Shown piece by piece: positions 1 through 9,327 of a stretch of 39,638 nt of DNA. Made by a program: the position numbers and the translations under genes. Source of the DNA: Nitrospirota bacterium. Its GTDB lineage: Bacteria; Nitrospirota; JACRHJ01. Where the stretch lies: positions 1-39,638 of the forward strand of contig JAJYJM010000004.1 in assembly GCA_021789495.1 (NCBI GenBank), written 5' to 3'. The notes beneath the pieces are model-generated. The model was not told the DNA's origin. It ran no database searches and was given only the letters and a program-made list of their open reading frames with translations. Positions within the stretch are counted from its first letter, which is position 1. The number at the start of each line of letters is the position of its first letter.

Positions 1-1
1 T

Positions 2-1045
2 GCCGGGCAGCGCGTTTTCTATGCAATCGGTTGGGCAGGCCATCGCAACGAGCAGCTGTACAAGGATCTGTACAGGGAGCCCGTGGGGTCTCATCCTAAT
101 ATGCGGTTGTACGAGGTGGACTCAGCGGCGCTGCGTGTTGTGCGCTCCCTCGGCTTGCCGGGAGGCTTCGGGTTTCACTCATCAGGGATGCTTGCTCCGG
201 AAGGCGCAATTGTCATAAGCGATGGAAATTGGGGGCCCTCCACTGTGATGCGTGTCTCGGCGCCCGCACTAACGGTCCAGTCCGTGATGAAGATAGACGA
301 ATACCCGGGTGTCAACTGCATGGAGCACACCTTTGTCCAGCCCGTAACCGGATTGGCATACTTTTCCTGTGATACCGGAAGCGATACGAGCGGGCTTCTC
401 GCCGTCGATACGGTCAGGAAGAAGGTGGTGGCTGATATTCGCGCGGCTGGCGGCCCGCCATTGGCGTACGACCGCAGGCGTCAGCGGCTATACGTTGGCG
501 TGACCGGGGCCATCACAATTGTTAGCCCGCGGAACCGTGTTCTGAGCTATATTGAGGGACCGACGGCCCGTGCCGGCAAGCACCGCATCGGTTCATACAT
601 CCGGGGTGCAGCCTTGCTGCCGGACGGCAACCTGGTGCTTATAACTAATTTCGGTAGGAGTGCGCTCACCTTTCAGATTTACGACCCCGACAACAAAAAG
701 GTATTGCGCTCCCGGACGGAGAAGGAGACTTTTAAAGTCGTTGAAGATGCCGGTCTCTCAAAGGATGGGGCGCGCCTGTTCGTCGACTTGTTTGTCAATA
801 TTAAAGAGAGCGATCGCGCAATACTCTTCGATACGGCTACGCTTAAACCTCTGCGGCGCTGGATACTTCCCGAACAAGGCCGCCCCTGGCCAGAAAAATG
901 TTTTGTTCCGGCCCCGGACAAGCTTGGCGGGATGTGGTTTTTCGGCAGAAGCGGCAAAATCTATCGTCTTGACGACCACGGCGGCAAACTTCTGGGAGAG
1001 GTTAAGTTGCCCTTTCATCTTATCTCTCTGATTCGGGAAAAATAG
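2..1045 (+). CDS. Beta-propeller-like protein of unknown function, 5' end missing
   Basis: The reading frame is open to the left window edge, so the start is lost. A GTG at 83 is the first internal start but is probably not the real one, because in-frame sequence continues upstream as a plausible protein. The visible part (about 346 residues) has repeated short strand patterns of the YncE/NHL type, such as LLAVDTVRKKVVADI and ILFDTATLKPLRRW, each followed by Pro/Gly turns. This suggests a seven- or eight-bladed propeller, perhaps binding a ligand or another protein. I see no catalytic motif, and any signal peptide would lie outside the window. It is on the plus strand and runs toward the 3' end of a tRNA gene, opposite to the leftward operon beyond. 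The family call is inferred from pattern only. Confidence 0.6.
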   Translation, partial: AGQRVFYAIGWAGHRNEQLYKDLYREPVGSHPNMRLYEVDSAALRVVRSLGLPGGFGFHSSGMLAPEGAIVISDGNWGPSTVMRVSAPALTVQSVMKIDEYPGVNCMEHTFVQPVTGLAYFSCDTGSDTSGLLAVDTVRKKVVADIRAAGGPPLAYDRRRQRLYVGVTGAITIVSPRNRVLSYIEGPTARAGKHRIGSYIRGAALLPDGNLVLITNFGRSALTFQIYDPDNKKVLRSRTEKETFKVVEDAGLSKDGARLFVDLFVNIKESDRAILFDTATLKPLRRWILPEQGRPWPEKCFVPAPDKLGGMWFFGRSGKIYRLDDHGGKLLGEVKLPFHLISLIREK

Positions 1046-1251
1046 GTATCTGATAAACGCAATCAACATGCTGAAAAAAATTCTCTCCGCCGATATAAGC
1101 AGCATCCGTCTGGATATGGACAAACTCCTTAACTCTTAAAGGGGTCGCTGTGAAGCCTCGGCTGACAAGGAACCATACGAATCCTCCTTGTGTATCCCTT
1201 TTAAATATTCGTTTGTTGCTGGGGGCACAATTTGGGGCACAGTGAACGAAA
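1046..1251. other. Gene-poor stretch between the propeller gene and tRNA-Lys
   Basis: No convincing gene lies here. A short minus-strand open frame (about 1136-1321) runs through the tRNA and its terminator and is therefore not credible. The one visible structure is a direct repeat GGGGCAC at 1222-1228 and 1234-1240, just beyond the tRNA terminator. I have seen similar GGGGCAC pairs near integration sites of tyrosine-recombinase elements, but nothing here proves integration. Confidence 0.4.
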
Positions 1252-1280
1252 AAGGGGCTACGGGAAACCCGTAACCCCTT
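1252..1280 (-). terminator. Rho-independent terminator after tRNA-Lys
   Basis: A 13-bp stem (1252-1264 with 1268-1280, one G-U pair in the minus-strand RNA) and a 3-nt loop are followed on the minus strand by a run of T. It lies 8 nt past the tRNA CCA end. It would also stop readthrough from purA. Confidence 0.85.
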
Positions 1281-1288
1281 GATGTTGC

Positions 1289-1364
1289 TGGTGAGCCGCC
1301 CGGGATTCGAACCCGGCACACCCGCCTTAAAAGGGCGGTGCTCTACCGAATGAGCTAGCGGCCC
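1289..1364 (-). tRNA. tRNA-Lys (anticodon TTT)
   Basis: The minus strand folds as a cloverleaf. The acceptor stem is GGGCCGC with GCGGCTC (one G-U), the D stem GCTC/GAGC, the anticodon stem CCGCC/GGCGG with loop CTTTTAA (anticodon TTT, lysine), and the T stem CCGGG/CCCGG around TTCGAAT. The CCA end is encoded. The gene lies between its own promoter (1385-1413) and terminator. Confidence 0.96.
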
Positions 1365-1384
1365 GCTGTCGAAATCAGGCGGCA

Positions 1385-1413
1385 AAAATACCAGAGGAGC
1401 GCCCGAAAGTCAA
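1385..1413 (-). promoter_or_regulatory. Sigma70-type promoter for tRNA-Lys
   Basis: On the minus strand there is TTGACT at 1413-1408, a 17-bp spacer and TATTTT at 1390-1385. It sits between the purA stop (1432) and the tRNA, so the tRNA can be transcribed independently of the purA operon. Confidence 0.7.
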
Positions 1414-1431
1414 GCCAATTCCCTTTAAAAT

Positions 1432-4358
<2,927 letters not shown>

Positions 4359-4376
4359 ATCGAAATTCCTCCCGCT

Positions 4377-5519
4377 TTAAAATTTTAGAAGTATCTCTTC
4401 CGCCGCCGCCACGCCCTTGCCGAGCGTTATATTCGCGCCCATTTCCTTTAAGGCCATCTCGGCGCAGGAAATCCCGATAATAATATCGAACGTATTGAAA
4501 TAGCCCAGGTGCGCTATGCGGAATATCTTGCCCTTTAACTGCGCCTGGCCGCCCGCGACTGTTACACCGTATTTGTCCCGCATTATCTTGGTAAGCTTCC
4601 CACCGTCAATCCCTTCCGGAACCTCGATGGCCGTAAGCGCAAGGCTTGGAGACTCCTTTGCAAAGAGCTTCAGGCCCATAGCCTTGACCGCGGCCCGCGT
4701 GGCGTTTGCCAGCCGCTCGTGCCTTTTGAATATATTCTCCAGGCCCTCGGCCTTCATCATGGAGAGCGCGGAGTTCAAGCCCACAACGAGGGATGACGCG
4801 GTGGTGAAGTTCGTCTGGTTCTTCTCCAGGTTCTTGCGCTCCTTTTTAAAATTAAAATAGAACCTGTTGCACTTCGCGCTCTCGTTCGCCTTCCAGGCCT
4901 TCTCGCTTACGGAGACGAACGCCAGGCCCGGCGGGAGCATTAGAGCCTTCTGGGAGCCGGTTATGCAGACGTCTATGCCCCACTTGTCCACCGGCATGTC
5001 GATTACGCCCATAGCCGTAATCGCGTCCACTATAAACAGGCAGTTCGGATATTTCTTTACTATCTCGCCGATTTCTCTGGTCGGATGCAGGACGCCTGTC
5101 GAGGTCTCGGAGGCCTGTATCATCACGGCCTTTATGGACGGGTCTTTCTTTAATTCCGCCTCCACCTGCGAAGGCTTTACGGCGTATCCCCACTCGACGT
5201 CGATATTAATCGGGAGGACGCCGAAGGCCTCGCAAATCTCGCTCCACCTCTCGCCGAATTTTCCGCCCCGCACCACAACTGCCTTGTCGCCCGGAGAGAG
5301 AAAGTTGTTCACGGCGCCGACCATGCCGCCTGTCCCGGTGGATGCAAGGATGAGAACGACGTTATCCGTCTGGAAGAGCCATTTCAGGCCGTTCTTGGCA
5401 GACTCCAGTATGGGTATGAAGTCCGGGGAACGGTGGTGGATAATCGGCATGGACATCGCCGTAAGCGCCTCTGGTGGAACAGGCGTCGGGCCGGGTGCAA
5501 GGAGATAGGTCTTTTTCAT
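4377..5519 (-). CDS. PLP-dependent class V aminotransferase, probable phosphoserine or serine/alanine-glyoxylate type
   Basis: A fold-type I PLP enzyme of the serine-pyruvate / alanine-glyoxylate aminotransferase family, 380 residues. It starts MKKTYLLAPGPTPVPPEAL, carries the STGTGG phosphate-binding turn near residue 60, the PLP-pyridine Asp in FIVDAITAMG, and the Schiff-base lysine as Lys191 in CITGSQKALMLPPG. It is the first gene of the operon with serA, the previous pathway step, and no serC-type gene is in view. I therefore infer that it transaminates 3-phosphohydroxypyruvate. The family also includes alanine-glyoxylate aminotransferases and the soluble hydrogenase 42-kDa protein, so the substrate is not proven. 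A clear ribosome site (AGGAGG) precedes the ATG. Confidence 0.88.
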   Translation of the reverse strand: MKKTYLLAPGPTPVPPEALTAMSMPIIHHRSPDFIPILESAKNGLKWLFQTDNVVLILASTGTGGMVGAVNNFLSPGDKAVVVRGGKFGERWSEICEAFGVLPINIDVEWGYAVKPSQVEAELKKDPSIKAVMIQASETSTGVLHPTREIGEIVKKYPNCLFIVDAITAMGVIDMPVDKWGIDVCITGSQKALMLPPGLAFVSVSEKAWKANESAKCNRFYFNFKKERKNLEKNQTNFTTASSLVVGLNSALSMMKAEGLENIFKRHERLANATRAAVKAMGLKLFAKESPSLALTAIEVPEGIDGGKLTKIMRDKYGVTVAGGQAQLKGKIFRIAHLGYFNTFDIIIGISCAEMALKEMGANITLGKGVAAAEEILLKF

Positions 5520-5544
5520 GGCGGAATCCTCCTTTTAAGGGCGA

Positions 5545-5615
5545 GTCGGTAGACCGGCTTCAGATTAAAAACCGGTAGACCGGACCGGTAAAGCCTTAAG
5601 ACCGGCTTCAAACTA
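5545..5615. repeat. Cluster of CCGGTAGACCGG palindromic units
   Basis: Three related units lie head to tail: CGGTAGACCGGCTTCAGATT (5547-5566), CCGGTAGACCGG (5572-5583) and AAGACCGGCTTCAAACT (5599-5615). The core CCGGT-AG-ACCGG is a perfect 5-bp inverted repeat with a 2-nt spacer and is usually followed by CTTC(A/G)(A/G)A(C/T)T. Other copies are at 5736-5755, 6798-6818 and, inside trpF, 28447-28467. Confidence 0.8.
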
Positions 5616-5735
5616 CCGGCAACCCGACCTCAGTTAAAAGTGAGTAATAATGAAAATATAGGACGCTGGATTTCCGGGAACCCGTTGCCCCGGAAAATAA
5701 GACGAAACGATTCTTGTCAAACAACAGGCTGACCG

Positions 5736-5755
5736 CCGGTAGACCGGATTCAAAT
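5736..5755. repeat. CCGGTAGACCGG palindromic unit
   Basis: CCGGTAGACCGGATTCAAAT is a full copy of the dispersed palindrome, in the same orientation as the cluster at 5545-5615. It sits in the upstream half of the operon leader. Confidence 0.8.
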
Positions 5756-5802
5756 TGAAATGGACCTAAGAAGGCCTTATGCCCCTTTGACGAGGCGTCT
5801 GA

Positions 5803-5831
5803 AAATTAGCATAAAGGCTGGAGACTGTCAA
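5803..5831 (-). promoter_or_regulatory. Sigma70-type promoter of the aminotransferase-serA-purA operon
   Basis: On the minus strand there is TTGACA at 5831-5826, a 17-bp spacer and TAATTT at 5808-5803. Transcription would start near 5796, leaving a leader of about 280 nt before the ATG at 5519. Confidence 0.7.
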
Positions 5832-5862
5832 GAATATTTTATTTTATAATGGCATAACAACA

Positions 5863-6675
5863 CTACCGCACTTCCCTTATGCCCTTTAGCTGCGCGCCCT
5901 CGATTGTAAAATCCCTGTCGAGGCCTTCAGGGTTTACGATATATTTATCGAAATCCACGGTCAGCAGCATGTCGTGCGCGACGTCCCTGGCCGTAAGCCG
6001 CGCCGGAAGCGCCGCCGGTGGAACGCCTGCCGATCCCACCGGCAGAACCTCTTTTGCCTTCCCGGACATCGTAACATACAGATACGGGCGGGCAAGGCTG
6101 TCGTAGAATATCTTCTCTTTGAGGTTCAGCCCGGTGTCGTACTGCGCCTTCATGCGCGGCAGAAGGATACCGGGGGCGACCCGCGCCTGGTAAATATCAT
6201 AGCCGTCGTCCGTCTTTTCCGCAAGGAACTCATCCCCTTCCTTTTTCTCCATGAATAGTGCCCGCCCGATTATCTCCGGGTCCGCCTGGATGCCGTTTTT
6301 TGCAAGGAATTTTTTAAACGACTCCCTTGGGCCGGTATACAGCCAGCCCTCGGAGGGCCTGTAGAAATAAAACTTGTCGCTCGTCAGCACAAGGTCGAAG
6401 ACCGTAAAACCCATGAACGCAAGGCCCGTGAACCGGAACCTGTCCGGCTTTTCAAAATAAAGAACGCCGTCCATGCTTTGAGGGCCTTTACCCTTCGCCT
6501 GCGCCGTAACCTTGACGAACGCCTTGAAACCCTTGATGTTTTCCGTATCGGCTGAGGCCATTTTTATAATCCGGTACGGCGGCGTGTCGGCAGGGATAGG
6601 CTTTACGGCCACCCTCGGCGCGCAGGAAGAAAGCATCAGCATTGCCGCAATTAATGCAAGTTTTGATTTTTTCAT
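5863..6675 (-). CDS. Outer-membrane lipoprotein, DUF4292-like
   Basis: A 270-residue lipoprotein. The N-terminus MKKSKLALIAAMLMLSSCAP has a charged n-region, a hydrophobic stretch and the lipobox LSSC. The mature part begins with a strand-rich region (FKAFVKVTAQAKGKGPQSM, VLYFEKPDRFRFTGLAFMG, FYFYRPSEGWLYTGP) typical of the LolA/LolB-like fold seen in DUF4292 proteins, which are thought to bind lipid or a lipoprotein partner. No catalytic motif is visible. It is transcribed away from fur and seems monocistronic. It has no ribosome site, and a -10-like hexamer lies 6 nt before the ATG, so the mRNA may be leaderless. Family assignment is moderate. Confidence 0.75.
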   Translation of the reverse strand: MKKSKLALIAAMLMLSSCAPRVAVKPIPADTPPYRIIKMASADTENIKGFKAFVKVTAQAKGKGPQSMDGVLYFEKPDRFRFTGLAFMGFTVFDLVLTSDKFYFYRPSEGWLYTGPRESFKKFLAKNGIQADPEIIGRALFMEKKEGDEFLAEKTDDGYDIYQARVAPGILLPRMKAQYDTGLNLKEKIFYDSLARPYLYVTMSGKAKEVLPVGSAGVPPAALPARLTARDVAHDMLLTVDFDKYIVNPEGLDRDFTIEGAQLKGIREVR

Positions 6676-6681
6676 TTTCTA

Positions 6682-6710
6682 AATATATTTCTTTCTTCTT
6701 TTTTAATCAA
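6682..6710 (-). promoter_or_regulatory. Candidate promoter giving a leaderless lipoprotein mRNA
   Basis: On the minus strand there is TTGATT (6710-6705), 17 bp and TATATT (6687-6682), then only 6 nt before the ATG at 6675. Initiation would fall at or next to the start codon, and no Shine-Dalgarno sequence is present. Confidence 0.45.
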
Positions 6711-6724
6711 CCCGAATCTTTTCG

Positions 6725-6764
6725 TTGACATGCCGTTTTTTTTATGATATTGATAATCATCTTC
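6725..6764 (+). promoter_or_regulatory. fur promoter overlapped by a Fur box
   Basis: TTGACA (6725-6730), a 17-bp spacer and TATTGA (6748-6753) make a promoter. GATATTGATAATCATCTTC (6746-6764) matches the classic 19-bp Fur box at 16 positions and covers the -10. Fur with iron would be expected to repress its own gene here. Confidence 0.8.
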
Positions 6765-6797
6765 AATTCAAGCAGAACCGCGACGGGCCACTTCGCG

Positions 6798-6818
6798 CCG
6801 GTAAACCGGCTTCGGACT
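6798..6818. repeat. CCGGTAAACCGG palindromic unit in the fur leader
   Basis: CCGGTAAACCGGCTTCGGACT is a variant of the dispersed CCGGTAGACCGG element. It lies between the Fur box and the fur start codon and so is transcribed in the fur leader. Confidence 0.7.
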
Positions 6819-6842
6819 CGAACCGCAAACAACGGGGCCATT

Positions 6843-7277
6843 ATGAACAAAAGAATAGCCGACTTAAACAAATATCTCGCCGACAAGGGCCTTAAAATCA
6901 CGCGCCAGCGTGAGGCCGTGGCCCAGGTCTTTTTCGACACCGACGGACATATCAGTGCCGAAGAGCTTTACACAAAGGTGTCCCGTTCCTACCCCGGGGT
7001 CGGACTCACCACCGTCTACCGCACCTTGAAGCTCCTCAAGGAGGCCGGCCTGGCCAAGGAGCGCCGGTTCGCCGAAGACTCGCAGGGAGTATTTGAAAAA
7101 GAAGATACGGCACGGCATCACGATCATCTAATCTGCACCCGTTGCGGAAAGATAGTGGAATTCAAGGAGCCGCTTATCGAGAAACTCCAGGAGGAGGTGG
7201 CCCAGAGGCACGGCTTCTCCGTGGAAGACCACAAAATGGAGCTTTACGGCCTTTGCAGTGCATGCCGTACCGCCTGA
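6843..7277 (+). CDS. fur: Fur-family ferric uptake regulator
   Basis: A 144-residue metal-dependent repressor. The winged helix covers about residues 15-75, with the recognition helix in GVGLTTVYRTLKLLKEAGLA. The metal-binding region has HHDHLICTRCGK (His92, His93, His95) and two CxxC pairs (Cys98/Cys101 and Cys138/Cys141) that would hold the structural zinc. I place the start at the ATG at 6843, since it gives the normal family length. A longer frame from 6744 would run through the Fur box and the promoter. The gene precedes feoB, and both carry Fur boxes, so iron is the likely metal. PerR or Zur are alternatives that the neighbourhood makes less likely. Confidence 0.92.
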   Translation: MNKRIADLNKYLADKGLKITRQREAVAQVFFDTDGHISAEELYTKVSRSYPGVGLTTVYRTLKLLKEAGLAKERRFAEDSQGVFEKEDTARHHDHLICTRCGKIVEFKEPLIEKLQEEVAQRHGFSVEDHKMELYGLCSACRTA

Positions 7278-7293
7278 TTCGACAGCTTTTTTA

Positions 7294-7325
7294 TTGCCCG
7301 ACAACTGAAATTGATTATCATGTTC
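7294..7325 (+). promoter_or_regulatory. feoB promoter with a second Fur box
   Basis: TTGCCC (7294-7299), 16 bp and TATCAT (7316-7321) form a plausible promoter. GAAATTGATTATCATGTTC (7307-7325) matches the 19-bp Fur box at 14 positions and overlaps the -10. feoB can therefore be iron-repressed independently of fur. Confidence 0.7.
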
Positions 7326-7355
7326 TCTAATATCGAAAGGACTGGTTTTACTTAA

Positions 7356-9305
7356 ATGACAGCGAAAGGTCTTAAAAAACTTCTGCTCGTCGGCAACCCC
7401 AATGTCGGCAAGAGCGTTATCTTCGGCAACCTCACCGGCAAATACGCCACGGTGTCCAATTATCCCGGAACTACGGTAGAGGTATCCACCGGCAATGCGA
7501 CAATCAAGGGGATTCCGTATGTCGTCACGGACACGCCGGGGGTAAACAGTCTTCTTCCCATGTCGGAAGACGAGCAGGTAACCCGCGACATCCTGCTGCA
7601 TGAGGATTTCGATACGGTAATACAGGTGGCGGACGTGAAAAACCTCCGCCGCTCGCTGCTCATCAGCCTCCAACTCTCCGAGATGGGTGTGCCGTTTGTG
7701 ATGGCCCTGAACATGGCGGACGAGGCAGAGAACCTGGGAATAACGACAGACCTGGCCGCGCTGTCCGGAAGCATCGGCGTCGATACCGTCAGCACCGTCG
7801 CCACAAGGAAAAAGGGCGTATCGAAGCTGAAGGAGGTATGCCGGACGCCAAGGCATTCCACGCTCTCGATTACATATGGAGAAAGGGTGGAGAACGCGAT
7901 AAAGGCTATGGAGCCGCTCCTCCCCGAAGCGAAAATATCGAAACGCTCGCTGGCCCTCATGCTCATAGGCGGGGACTCAAGCCTCAGGATCTGGCTGCAC
8001 AGCCTCATCCCGGACGCCTCCATAGACGCCCTGGAAGAGATTGTAAACAATCTCCAGGCGCAGTATCCTGAGCCCCTGGGATATTATATAAACAGGAAGC
8101 GGCTCCTGGCGGTGGACAAGATAGTGAAGTCCTGCCAGTCCCGCGTGAAGGGCGCCAGGAAGGGATTCAGACAGTGGCTCGGCGCCATCACTATGCACCC
8201 GCTATGGGGCCTGCCGGTTCTGCTCGTCGTGCTTTATATCATGTACGAATTCGTCGGGGTTTTCGGTGCGGGAACACTGGTGGATTTCATGGAAAACACG
8301 GTCTTCAATAAAGGTATAAATCCGTTTGTTATCCGACTGTTCGACTACGTGCCGGCACAGTTTTTGAGGGAACTCTTCGTGGGCCAGTACGGTATTGTAA
8401 CGATGGCGGTCACATACTCCATAGCGATAGTCCTGCCCATAACCACGACGTTTTTCATGGCCTTCGGGATACTTGAAGACTCCGGATACCTGCCGCGCCT
8501 GGCGATAATGGTAAACCGCGTCTTCCGGCTTATAGGCCTGAACGGCAAGGCCGTCCTTCCGATGGTGCTTGGGCTTGGATGCTGCACCATGGCCACGCTG
8601 ACTACGAGGATACTGGAGACGAAAAAAGAGCGCGTCATAGTAACGCTCCTGCTGGCGCTGGCCATACCCTGCTCCGCGCAGCTCGGAGTGATTATGGGAA
8701 TGCTTGCCGGCATATCCGGCGAGGCGACGATAATCTGGGCGCTTGTGCTTCTTTCCGTCCTCTTCCTGATAGGCTGGCTCTCGTCGAAGATTATCAAGGG
8801 CGAGCCGTCGGACTTCATACTGGAACTGCCGCCGATGCGCGTCCCTAAACTGAAGAACATAGTAAACAAGACCATCGGCAGGATAGAGTGGTATCTGAAA
8901 GAGGCCGTGCCGTTGTTTATCCTGGGAACCCTGATACTCTTTACCGCAGACAAGCTTATGCTCCTGGGTCTTGCGGAGAAAATCGCATCCCCCGTCATAG
9001 TGGGGCTTCTGGGCCTTCCTGAAAAGACGACGACTGCTTTCATCATCGGCTTTCTCCGCCGGGATTACGGGGCCGCCGGGCTTTATGCAATGCAGAAGGC
9101 CGGAGAGCTCACTCCGGTGCAGGTGCTGGTAAGCGTCGTAACGATTACGCTCTTCGTGCCCTGTATCGCCCAGTTCTTCATTACCGCAAAAGAGCGCGGC
9201 ATGAAAACCGCCGTGGCGATGATGGCGTTTATCTTTCCGTTTGCAATACTTGTAGGCTCGGCGCTTAATTTCAGTCTTAGGTTCCTGGGAGCAACGCTAA
9301 AATAG
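7356..9305 (+). CDS. feoB: Ferrous iron transporter FeoB (compact form)
   Basis: The inner-membrane ferrous iron permease with an N-terminal GTPase. G-protein motifs are GNPNVGKS (residues 13-20), the switch Thr in NYPGTT, DTPG (59-62) and NMAD (119-122; the usual motif is N-x-x-D). A helical insertion domain follows, then about nine to ten membrane segments from residue 290, including the conserved gate segments with LGCCTMA and IPCSAQLG. At 649 residues it is shorter than the E. coli protein (773). The gate Cys in GLGCC and IPCSAQ are kept. No separate feoA lies upstream; the FeoA domain is at the end of the next gene, 22 nt downstream. Confidence 0.95.
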   Translation: MTAKGLKKLLLVGNPNVGKSVIFGNLTGKYATVSNYPGTTVEVSTGNATIKGIPYVVTDTPGVNSLLPMSEDEQVTRDILLHEDFDTVIQVADVKNLRRSLLISLQLSEMGVPFVMALNMADEAENLGITTDLAALSGSIGVDTVSTVATRKKGVSKLKEVCRTPRHSTLSITYGERVENAIKAMEPLLPEAKISKRSLALMLIGGDSSLRIWLHSLIPDASIDALEEIVNNLQAQYPEPLGYYINRKRLLAVDKIVKSCQSRVKGARKGFRQWLGAITMHPLWGLPVLLVVLYIMYEFVGVFGAGTLVDFMENTVFNKGINPFVIRLFDYVPAQFLRELFVGQYGIVTMAVTYSIAIVLPITTTFFMAFGILEDSGYLPRLAIMVNRVFRLIGLNGKAVLPMVLGLGCCTMATLTTRILETKKERVIVTLLLALAIPCSAQLGVIMGMLAGISGEATIIWALVLLSVLFLIGWLSSKIIKGEPSDFILELPPMRVPKLKNIVNKTIGRIEWYLKEAVPLFILGTLILFTADKLMLLGLAEKIASPVIVGLLGLPEKTTTAFIIGFLRRDYGAAGLYAMQKAGELTPVQVLVSVVTITLFVPCIAQFFITAKERGMKTAVAMMAFIFPFAILVGSALNFSLRFLGATLK

Positions 9306-9327
9306 CAAAGGGTAAAAGGAGAATTAT

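Larger units (their letters stand above)
5520..5862. other. Long leader of the aminotransferase-serA-purA operon, rich in palindromic repeats
   Basis: No gene fits here. The stretch holds a minus-strand promoter at 5803-5831 and then about 280 nt of untranslated leader running to 5520. The leader carries at least four CCGGTAGACCGG-like units (5545-5615 and 5736-5755) and a separate inverted repeat, TTTCCGGG with CCCGGAAA, around 5672-5697. I do not recognise a known riboswitch. The lipoprotein gene to the right (5863) reads toward this region and ends at its edge. Confidence 0.6.

Noticed and set aside
1136-1321. Integrase remnant beside tRNA-Lys
   Set aside because: The short minus-strand frame covers the terminator and tRNA and shows no catalytic residue of a tyrosine recombinase. 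Only a GGGGCAC direct repeat remains.
5520-5862. Known riboswitch in the serine operon leader
   Set aside because: I searched by eye for glycine, SAM, purine and cobalamin signatures and saw none. The visible structure is made of repeats.
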